This document shows, one piece after another, positions 58,022 to 64,000 of a stretch of 64,000 bases of DNA (position 1 is its first letter; every line of letters begins with the position of its first letter). The notes under the pieces are model-generated. The model saw nothing but the letters and a program-made list of their open reading frames with translations, did not search any database and was not told where the DNA came from. The stretch is taken from NCBI RefSeq assembly GCF_014654365.1, contig NZ_BNAY01000012.1, positions 199,807 to 263,806 of the forward strand, read 5' to 3'. The position numbers and the translations under genes were made by a program. Origin of the DNA: Amycolatopsis oliviviridis (GTDB taxonomy: Bacteria > Actinomycetota > Actinomycetes > Mycobacteriales > Pseudonocardiaceae).

Positions 58022-59257
58022 ATGATCGAGCTGAAGGTGGACGTCGATCCGGCCGAGGTCGGTTTCGACGCGGAGCGGCTGCGAAGGATCGACAAGCACT
58101 TCGACGGATACCTGGAGCGGAATCTGCTTCCCGGGTATCTGGCCGTGGTGACCAGGAACGGGAAGGTCGCGCATCTCGCTTCGAACGGGATGCGCGACAT
58201 CGAGGCCGGGCTGCCGGTCGAGACCGACACGATCTGGCGTGTCTTCTCGATGACGAAACCGGTCACCTCGGTCGCCGCGATGATGCTCGTCGAAGCGGGG
58301 CTCATCGACCTCAAGGACCCGATTTCCCGCTGGTTGCCCGAATTCGCGGAACCGAGGGTCTTCACGGTGGGGTCGTCGGTCAAGATGATGACCGAGCCCG
58401 CGACCGAACCGATCCGCCTCTGGCATCTGCTCACCCACACCGCGGGGCTGACCTACGGGTTCCACCGCACGCATCCGGTCGACGCGTCCTACCGCGAGGC
58501 CGGGTTCGACTGGGGCACCCCGCCGGGGCTCGACCTGGCCGGGGTCTCCGAGGCGCTCGCGCGGCAGCCGTTGCTGTTCCAGCCCGGGACGGAATGGAAC
58601 TATTCGGTCGCGACGGACATCCTCGGCAGGCTCGTCGAGGTCGTTTCCGGGCAATCCCTGGACGCCTTTTTCAGCGAACGGATCTTCGACCCGCTCGGCA
58701 TGCACGACACGGCTTTCCAGACCGATCCCGGCGCGCTCGACAGGCTGGCCGCCCTCTACGTGCCCCACCCCGCGACGAAGGCGCCGTTCCGCCACGACGA
58801 GATGGGCAACGTCGGCCGGGCCACGCCCTCGTGCTTCTCGGGCGGCGGCGGCCTGGTCTCGACGGCGGGCGACTACCACCGCTTCACACAGATGCTGCTG
58901 CGCGGCGGCGAACTCGACGGTGTCCGGCTGCTCGGCCCGCGCACGATCCAGCACATGGCCACCAACCACCTGCCCGGCGGCGTGGACCTGGAGACCTACG
59001 GCCGTGGCGTGTTCTCCGAGGCGCCGTACGACGGTTTCGGCTTCGGGCTGGGCTTTTCCGTGCTCGACGACCCGGTGACGGCGAAAACCCTCGCCAGCGC
59101 CGGGGAATTCGCCTGGGGCGGCGCGGCGAGTACCGCGTTCTGGGTCGACCCGGACGAGGACGTCACGGTGCTGTTCTTCACCCAGCTGCTGCCGTCCACG
59201 ACCTATCCGATCCGCGTCGAACTGCGCAACCTCGTCTACCAGGCCCTGGTCGGCTGA
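58022..59257 (+). CDS. Serine beta-lactamase-like hydrolase (class C/EstB type)
   Basis: A 411-aa protein of the penicillin-binding/beta-lactamase fold. S76 in SMTK is the nucleophile with K79, NYSVATD holds the second tyrosine, and WGGAAST the C-terminal strand motif. It lacks a signal peptide, so it is probably a cytoplasmic esterase (EstB-like) and not a secreted beta-lactamase. TAGCCT at 58009-58014 lies 7 nt before the ATG, and no ribosome-binding site is seen, so the message may be leaderless. Confidence 0.84.
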   Translation: MIELKVDVDPAEVGFDAERLRRIDKHFDGYLERNLLPGYLAVVTRNGKVAHLASNGMRDIEAGLPVETDTIWRVFSMTKPVTSVAAMMLVEAGLIDLKDPISRWLPEFAEPRVFTVGSSVKMMTEPATEPIRLWHLLTHTAGLTYGFHRTHPVDASYREAGFDWGTPPGLDLAGVSEALARQPLLFQPGTEWNYSVATDILGRLVEVVSGQSLDAFFSERIFDPLGMHDTAFQTDPGALDRLAALYVPHPATKAPFRHDEMGNVGRATPSCFSGGGGLVSTAGDYHRFTQMLLRGGELDGVRLLGPRTIQHMATNHLPGGVDLETYGRGVFSEAPYDGFGFGLGFSVLDDPVTAKTLASAGEFAWGGAASTAFWVDPDEDVTVLFFTQLLPSTTYPIRVELRNLVYQALVG

Positions 59258-59301
59258 CGGAAACCCGGCCACACTGGACGCAGCCGAGGGGGAGGGGCGT
59301 C

Positions 59302-60531
59302 ATGCGCCGGATCGTGGTGGTCGGGGCCGGTCAAGCCGGCCTGGTCCTGGCCTTGGGCCTGCAGAAGCACGGATACGCCGTCACCGTGGTCACCGACCGC
59401 GACGCCGAAACGATCCGTGCGGGCAGGCTCATCTCCAACCAGTGCGTGTTCCACCCCGCCCTGACGCGGGAACGCGCGCTGGGCATCAACTTCTGGGACG
59501 GGACGGCCCCGGCGATGCTCGGCGCTTCGTTCGGGCTCGCCGGGGACTCCGCGGCACCGGCCATCGCCTGGCAGGCCCGCTTCGACCACCCCGCGCAGTC
59601 GGTCGACCAGCGGGTCAAGGTGTCCGAATGGCTGACCGCCTTCGCCGGGCGCGGCGGCGAGGTGCGGTTCGGCGAGGTGACGCCCGACGGGCTGGAGGAG
59701 TACGCCCGCGAGTTCGACCTCGTCCTGGTCGCGGCCGGGCGCGGGCCGCAGTTCGACGGTCTCTTCCCGCGTGACGACGCCCGCTCCCCATACCGCGAAC
59801 CGCAGCGGACCATCGGGATCATGTACCTGGTCTCCGGAGACGACAAGCCGCTCCCGGTGTATCCGGGCCTGACGTTCGGGCTCTCCCCGGCCGGTGAGCT
59901 GTTCGGGCTGCCGATCCAGTCCGTGCGCGGGCCCGTCTTCGGGCTCGGGTTCTTCGGCGTGCCCGGCGGCCCGCTGGACGTCTGGGACGACGTCACCGAT
60001 ACCGACGCGCACTTCGAGCTCGCGATGACGTTGCTGCGCAAGCAGTTCCCGTGGGTCGAGGAGTCACTCGCCGGTGCCCTCCCGAGCGGACCGCTGGACG
60101 CCCTGCGCGGCCGGGTCCTGCCGATCGTGCGCGACCCGGTCGGGACGCTGCCGTCGGGGGCGAAGGTGCTGGCGATGGGCGACACCGCGGTGACGAACGA
60201 CCCGATCGCCGGACAGGGCGCGAACATGGCGGCGCACGCGGCCGCGGTCTACGAACGGCGCATCCTCGACCACGGCGACCGCCCGTTCGACGAGGCGTTC
60301 CTACGCGGCACTTTCGCCGAATACTGGGAAAAGGCGCAGCACGCGACCCGGCTGAGCAACGATCTGCTCGCCCCGCCGCCGGATCACGTGCTGGCCACGC
60401 TGGAAGCCGCGCAGACGGCGCCCGAGGTGGCGCGCCGGTTCGCGAACATCTTCGCCGACCCCGCCGACTACGCCGGATGGCTCACCGACGAGGGAATCGC
60501 CCGCGCTTACCTGGCGTCGAACGGCGCGTGA
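59302..60531 (+). CDS. FAD-dependent monooxygenase, styrene/indole monooxygenase-like
   Basis: A 409-aa flavoprotein with GAGQAGLVLALGLQKHGYAVTVVTDR at the N-terminus and ISNQCVFHPALTRERALGINFWDG, the typical style of styrene monooxygenase A subunits. MGDTAVTNDPIAGQGANMAAHAAAVYE is the GD motif. Such enzymes use reduced FAD from a separate reductase. GGAGGGGCGTC precedes the ATG. The gene converges on the peptidase with a 25-bp overlap. Confidence 0.88.
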   Translation: MRRIVVVGAGQAGLVLALGLQKHGYAVTVVTDRDAETIRAGRLISNQCVFHPALTRERALGINFWDGTAPAMLGASFGLAGDSAAPAIAWQARFDHPAQSVDQRVKVSEWLTAFAGRGGEVRFGEVTPDGLEEYAREFDLVLVAAGRGPQFDGLFPRDDARSPYREPQRTIGIMYLVSGDDKPLPVYPGLTFGLSPAGELFGLPIQSVRGPVFGLGFFGVPGGPLDVWDDVTDTDAHFELAMTLLRKQFPWVEESLAGALPSGPLDALRGRVLPIVRDPVGTLPSGAKVLAMGDTAVTNDPIAGQGANMAAHAAAVYERRILDHGDRPFDEAFLRGTFAEYWEKAQHATRLSNDLLAPPPDHVLATLEAAQTAPEVARRFANIFADPADYAGWLTDEGIARAYLASNGA

Positions 60532-61979
60532 TCCGGAGCGCAGACGGTGCCGCGCGCGGGCAGACGGCCGTAGGTCAGGTAGGCGTCGAGGGCCGCGTCG
60601 ACACATTCGCTGCGATTCGCGGCGCCGTGTCCCCAGGCGTCCAGCGTGAGGAGCCGGGCGTTGCCGAGAATGCGTTCGGTCCGCTTCGCCCCGGCGTACG
60701 GCGTTTCCGGGTCGCCTTTGCCGTTGGCCAGCAACAGGATCGGCGCGGTCGGCCGGTTCCACGGCCCCGTGTAGCGGGCCGGGTCGGAGACGGGCCAGAA
60801 AGCGCACGGCATCGAGAGATACGCGTCGTAGGAACCGAAACCGCGGCTTTCCCGGTCGGCGTCGCGGGCGGCGCGAGGCCAGGCCGCCGGGTCACGCGGG
60901 TTCGTGGTGTCCGCGCAGATCGTCCCGCCGCCGCCCAGCGCGGAGTCGAAGGGCGTCGCGATCGCCTTGGTGGCCGAGGACGGCTTCGTCACTGACTGGA
61001 GGAACTCCGCCAGCGCGGGGGAGTTGGCTTCGTCGGTCAGCGCGTTGTGGGTACGCCGGATGACCTCCTGATAGGTGATCGGGCCCGGCGTGGCTTCGAG
61101 CCGATCGAGGATCGCGTCGTACTTGGCCCGCAAGTCCTTGCCGGGCTCACGGAAGGCGCACCGGGTGTCGGCCGCGCAGGCGTCGAGGAACGCCTGCAAC
61201 GCGCGGTCCGCGTCCCGGAAGCCGCCGAGCCTGACGCTGAACGGGATGTTCGCGTCCTCCGGACGGTGCCCGGTGGACCAGGCGATCGGGTCGTTGACGG
61301 CGTCCAAAGCCAGCGCGCCGACGAGGTGCGGGAACAGGTTGGCGTACACCTCGCCGAGATAGGTGCCGTACGAAAGGCCGTAGTAGCGCAGCCGGGGCTC
61401 GCCGGCGGCTTCGCGGAGCCGGTCGAGATCGCGGGCGACGTTCGTGGTCGACAGGTGGTTCAGCAGCGGCCCGGCATTGCGGCCGCACGAGGCGGCGACT
61501 TCGCGGACGTCGGCGGTGTGCCGGGTCTCCTGCTCGGTGGTGATCGGGAAGGTGCCCAGAACCCGTTTGAGCGGTTCGGTTTCCGCGTCGCTCGCGAAAC
61601 AGCGGACCGGCGTGCTGGCGCCGACCCCTCGCGGGTCGAAGCCGACGATGTCGAACTGCCGGTGCAGCGACGGGGTCTGGAACTCGCTGAAGCGGCCCGG
61701 GTTCCCGGGGCCGCCGGGGTTGGTGAAGACGGTGCCGCGTTTGTGCTTCTGGTCCGTCGCCGGGAGACGGCCGAGCGCGAGGGTGATCCGCGGGCCGTCC
61801 GGGTCCTGATAGGACAGCGGGACTTCGATCTCGGCGCAGTCGTAACCCGGTGGCGAGCCCGTCGGGCAGGCACCCCAGGCGATGCCCTTCGGCGCGGCCG
61901 AGGCCACGGGCGCGATCGTGACGGCGGTGAGTGCGGTGAGCGTGAGCAGAACTGCGGTGCGGACTCCGATGGTGGTCAC
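60507..61979 (-). CDS. Secreted TAP-family alpha/beta hydrolase (tripeptidyl aminopeptidase-like)
   Basis: A 490-aa secreted hydrolase. The signal peptide is TAVLLTLTALTAVTIAPVASA (about 8-28). GTVFTNPGGPGNPG supplies the oxyanion region, YYGLSYGTYLGEVYANLFP the nucleophile serine, and DAWGHGAANRSECVDAALDAYLTYG the TAP C-terminal domain with the catalytic histidine. Cysteines in the cap suggest disulfides. The GTG at 61979 gives a normal signal peptide. Upstream starts would add residues without one. Confidence 0.9.
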   Translation of the reverse strand: MTTIGVRTAVLLTLTALTAVTIAPVASAAPKGIAWGACPTGSPPGYDCAEIEVPLSYQDPDGPRITLALGRLPATDQKHKRGTVFTNPGGPGNPGRFSEFQTPSLHRQFDIVGFDPRGVGASTPVRCFASDAETEPLKRVLGTFPITTEQETRHTADVREVAASCGRNAGPLLNHLSTTNVARDLDRLREAAGEPRLRYYGLSYGTYLGEVYANLFPHLVGALALDAVNDPIAWSTGHRPEDANIPFSVRLGGFRDADRALQAFLDACAADTRCAFREPGKDLRAKYDAILDRLEATPGPITYQEVIRRTHNALTDEANSPALAEFLQSVTKPSSATKAIATPFDSALGGGGTICADTTNPRDPAAWPRAARDADRESRGFGSYDAYLSMPCAFWPVSDPARYTGPWNRPTAPILLLANGKGDPETPYAGAKRTERILGNARLLTLDAWGHGAANRSECVDAALDAYLTYGRLPARGTVCAPDHAPFDAR

Positions 61980-62031
61980 CGGCCCAGCGTCCCGCCTCGC
62001 GGGCGCGCGAACCCTGGGGCGCGTACCCGGA

Positions 62032-62059
62032 ACCATGGTGGGGTGAACCCCTCCATGGT
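62032..62059. repeat. Inverted repeat between TAP peptidase and monooxygenase genes
   Basis: ACCATGGTGGGG (62032-62043) and CCCCTCCATGGT (62048-62059) pair with one mismatch around a TGAA loop, in the 173-bp gap between divergent genes. ACATATAGC follows, the only AT-rich spot. A regulatory site for one of the genes is possible. Confidence 0.4.
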
Positions 62060-62152
62060 CAACATATAGCGCACCGGGGGGCTTGCGGCAAGACCCCGGT
62101 CCAGCCGCAGAATCCTCGGCTGTAGCGAGAACAGGCCGAACAGGAGTGAAAC

Positions 62153-63649
62153 TTGACCGACGTCGACGTGATCATCGTGGGTGCCGGCCCGACCGGTCTG
62201 ATGCTGGCCGCCGAACTGCGGCTGGCCGGTGCGCGCCCGCTGGTCCTGGAACGGCGGCCGGAACAGGGCAAGACACCGAAGGCCCACGGCCTCAGCGGGC
62301 AGATCCTGGACGTGCTGCACCATCGCGGCCTGCTGGACCGGGTGCGGGGACTCGTCACCGACCCCGTCCCGGCCCACCGCTTCCCGTTCGGTGGGGTGCA
62401 CGTCGACCTCACGCGGTTCGAGGAGCCCCCGCTGAAGGCGCTCTCGGTGCGTCAGCCGCTGTTGGAGCGGCTGCTGGAGGAGCACGCCACCGAGCTCGGT
62501 GCGGAGGTTCGCCGCGGGCACGAGGTCGTCGGACTGTCCCAGGACGACACTTCCGTGACCGCCCGGGTCCGCGGGCCGGAGGGGGAGTACGAGCTGACCG
62601 CGCCGTACCTCGTGGGGTGCGACGGCGGGCGCAGCCCGATCCGGTCCATGGCCGGGATCGGGTTCCCCGGCACCACCTATCCCGAGGTTAACCGGATCGG
62701 GCAGGTCAAGATCCCCGAGGGGCTGACCGTGCACGACAACGGCGACATCGAGACGCCGGAACTGGGCCGGATCGCGGCGGGGTTCACGCGCACCGACACC
62801 GGGGTGTTCGCGCTCGGCTCGCTGACGCCGGGGATCGTGTTCATCCAGACCACCGAGGACGATCCCGGCGAGGTCGACGACGACGTGCCGATGACCCTGG
62901 CCGAGTTCGGGGAGAGCATCCGCCGCATCCTCGGCAAGGACGTCCCGTTGGGCGAGCCGGTCCGGCTCTCGCGTTACCAGTTCTCCGCCCGCCAGGCCGA
63001 GCGCTACCGGGAGGGAAGGGTCCTGCTGGCGGGTGACGCGGCCCATCTGCTGCCGTCCACCGGCACGGCGATCAACGTCGGCATGTCCGATTCGGTCAAC
63101 CTCGCCTGGAAGCTGGCCGCCGAGATCCAGGGACGGGCTCCGGAAGGGCTGCTGGACACCTATCACGCCGAACGGCACGCCGCCGGTGCCCGTGCGCTCC
63201 TGCAGTCCCGGGCGCAGGTCGCGTTGCGGCGCGGGCACGACGAGGCCGCCGAGGCGCTCCGCGCTGTCTTCCAGGAACTGCTCGACGACGAGCAGGCCGC
63301 GCGACGGCTGTCCTCCCACGTCGCCGGGACCGACCTGCGCTACCCGGCGCCCGGGTCCACGCACGCGCTCGCCGGCACGTTCGTCCCGGATCTCGCGCTG
63401 GAAACCGACCAGGGCGCGACCAGCGTCGCCGAACTGCTGCGTCCGGCGCGGCCGGTCCTGCTCGACCTCGCCGGACGGCCGGAACTGCGTGAACTCGCCG
63501 AAGCGGCGGGCGTCGACGTCCACACCGCGAAGGCCGAGGATCGGCCCGCCGACGTCCTGCTGATCCGCCCGGACGGCTACCTCGCCTGGGCGGGGGACGA
63601 CGACGCCGAGGGCCTTCGCGCAGCGCTAGCGACCTGGTTCGGCGCCTGA
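62153..63649 (+). CDS. FAD-dependent aromatic hydroxylase (PHBH family, polyketide hydroxylase type)
   Basis: A 498-aa group A monooxygenase. IIVGAGPTGLMLAAELRLAGARPLVLERR is the FAD site, VGCDGGRSPIRSMAGI the DG motif and LLAGDAAHLLPSTGTAINVGMSDSVNLAWKLA the GD motif. The C-terminal ~150 residues (DLRYPAPGSTHALAGTFVPDLAL and on) form the thioredoxin-like domain seen in polyketide and rifampicin hydroxylases. The start is TTG at 62153 with AGGAGTGAAA upstream. Substrate unknown. Confidence 0.9.
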   Translation: MTDVDVIIVGAGPTGLMLAAELRLAGARPLVLERRPEQGKTPKAHGLSGQILDVLHHRGLLDRVRGLVTDPVPAHRFPFGGVHVDLTRFEEPPLKALSVRQPLLERLLEEHATELGAEVRRGHEVVGLSQDDTSVTARVRGPEGEYELTAPYLVGCDGGRSPIRSMAGIGFPGTTYPEVNRIGQVKIPEGLTVHDNGDIETPELGRIAAGFTRTDTGVFALGSLTPGIVFIQTTEDDPGEVDDDVPMTLAEFGESIRRILGKDVPLGEPVRLSRYQFSARQAERYREGRVLLAGDAAHLLPSTGTAINVGMSDSVNLAWKLAAEIQGRAPEGLLDTYHAERHAAGARALLQSRAQVALRRGHDEAAEALRAVFQELLDDEQAARRLSSHVAGTDLRYPAPGSTHALAGTFVPDLALETDQGATSVAELLRPARPVLLDLAGRPELRELAEAAGVDVHTAKAEDRPADVLLIRPDGYLAWAGDDDAEGLRAALATWFGA

Positions 63650-63661
63650 CCCTCCACGCAA

Positions 63662-63715
63662 TTCGTCCTCTGGATGCGGTAGTTGCGCGTGCAAGGACCG
63701 CATCCAGAGGACGAA
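63662..63715. repeat. Extragenic palindrome 1 (19-bp perfect stem)
   Basis: TTCGTCCTCTGGATGCGGT (63662-63680) and ACCGCATCCAGAGGACGAA (63697-63715) are perfect complements around a 16-nt loop that itself contains TTGC/GCAA. It starts 13 bp after the monooxygenase stop, so it may terminate that transcript. Confidence 0.85.
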
Positions 63716-63789
63716 ACGCGGGAGCTAGCGGCGTACCGCCCTGGGCCGCACCGGCGCCGCTCGGTGTAGCGGCGTGGGGGCGCACCGGG

Positions 63790-63842
63790 GTTGTGAAAGC
63801 CACTTTCGCAACGTTGAAGGTTGCGAAAGTGGCTTTCACAAC
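63790..63842. repeat. Extragenic palindrome 2 (23-bp perfect stem)
   Basis: A 23-bp arm at 63790-63812 (GTTGTGAAAGCCACTTTCGC and 3 more bases) pairs perfectly with 63820-63842 around the 7-nt loop GTTGAAG. The arm itself has an inner symmetry (GAAAG..CTTTC). It is typical of the GTGAAAG..CTTTCAC palindrome family. Confidence 0.85.
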
Positions 63843-63864
63843 ACCAGGGATCACCTCGGCCGCG

Positions 63865-63900
63865 CGTGAAGGCCCCCTTCCCTCGGCTCAGCGAAGGGGG
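63865..63900. repeat. Truncated extragenic palindrome next to the IS30 end
   Basis: CCCCCTTC (63873-63880) and GAAGGGGG (63893-63900) pair around a 12-nt loop. The left flank CGTGAAGG (63865-63872) should be answered by CCTTCACG on the right, as in the palindrome at 43407-43446, but the sequence changes abruptly to TGGATTCC at 63901. The repeat appears cut in half at the mobile element boundary. Confidence 0.65.
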
Positions 63901-64000
63901 TGGATTCCAGGGGTGGTTGCAACACGGGTGATCACTTGGTTTGGGTGAGGAGTGTAGTGAGGCGCTCGGCTGGGGTGTCCCAGTCGAGTGTTTTGCGTGG
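63901..64000 (-). mobile_element. Right end of an IS30-family insertion sequence (partial)
   Basis: Contains the transposase 3' end (63932-64000) and about 30 bp of terminal sequence (TGGATTCCAGGGG then TGGTTGCAACAC) up to a break in the flanking palindrome at 63900. The other end of the element is outside the window. The exact terminal inverted repeat cannot be proven without the left end. Confidence 0.6.
63932..64000 (-). CDS. IS30-family transposase, C-terminal end (partial)
   Basis: Read on the minus strand from the window edge, 22 codons plus TGA encode a peptide with RKTLDWDTPAERL followed by TTLLTQTK. RKTL.W.TPAE.L is the characteristic C-terminus of IS30-family DDE transposases. Only the last residues are present, and the catalytic domain lies beyond the window. 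Confidence 0.8.
   Translation of the reverse strand, partial: PRKTLDWDTPAERLTTLLTQTK

Noticed and set aside
1..64000. tRNA or rRNA genes
   Set aside because: Reading both strands of the intergenic regions I saw no tRNA cloverleaf signatures (GGTTCGAATCC-type arms in the right setting) and no rRNA. A tRNAscan-SE run would be decisive.

Overview
The window is high-GC actinobacterial chromosome. GTG and TTG starts are frequent, many genes have 4-nt start/stop overlaps, and several starts sit directly behind a TANNNT-type -10 box (leaderless genes). The gene order rplU-rpmA-obg-proB ... nadD-rsfS-gpgP-octT-degV-comEA-comEC ... holA-rpsT ... lepA ... hemW / sir-cysH-chelatase follows the Mycobacterium Rv2388c-Rv2442c neighbourhood. 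Extragenic palindromes of the GTGAAGGCC..CCTTCAC and GTGAAAG..CTTTCAC kind, together with many monooxygenases and TetR regulators, point to a Pseudonocardiaceae genome, most likely Amycolatopsis (inference).

Layout. 1-4.8 kb: tail of a probable RNase E/G gene, ribosomal proteins L21 and L27, a strong terminator, the Obg GTPase and ProB, then a convergent SigE-family sigma factor and anti-sigma-like membrane protein. 4.9-10 kb: TetR/FAD-monooxygenase divergent pair, an arginyl-tRNA synthetase outside its usual context, and an MHS-type MFS transporter. 10-15.6 kb: a RecQ helicase with a C-terminal phosphoribosyltransferase-like domain, divergent from nadD-rsfS-gpgP-octT-degV (NAD synthesis, ribosome silencing, methylglucose lipopolysaccharide pathway). 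15.7-22 kb: two DnaA boxes, comEA-comEC, thrC under a SAM-I riboswitch, holA and rpsT. 22-35 kb: a ykkC-class riboswitch in front of an EamA transporter, lepA, a secreted chitobiase-type hexosaminidase with a DasR box, an amino-acid permease, several oxidoreductases and hydrolases, and a secreted RNase/barstar pair.

36-41.8 kb is the assimilatory sulfate operon. A 28-aa cysteine-containing leader peptide precedes sulfite reductase, a 50-aa zinc ribbon, CysH (APS reductase), CysD, CysN and sirohydrochlorin chelatase. 41.9-44.7 kb holds a TetR/VOC pair, a small secreted protein and hemW.

44.7-55.9 kb is the least conventional part. One arm encodes a protein fusing a GT2 glycosyltransferase to an ATP-grasp ligase, a flippase-like exporter, an O-carbamoyltransferase and a membrane protein. 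The divergent arm encodes an unrecognised protein followed by four overlapping tandem paralogues of the FemAB/BioF2-like GNAT superfamily. Together they look like a pathway that builds, decorates and exports a carbamoylated, acylated or amino-acylated glycoconjugate. I do not recognise it as a described system.

56-64 kb: a TetR regulator with three evenly spaced operators and a SnoaL-like protein, a siderophore-interacting reductase behind an iron box, a serine beta-lactamase-like enzyme, two flavin monooxygenases and a secreted TAP-family peptidase. The window ends in palindromic repeats and the end of an IS30-family insertion sequence.
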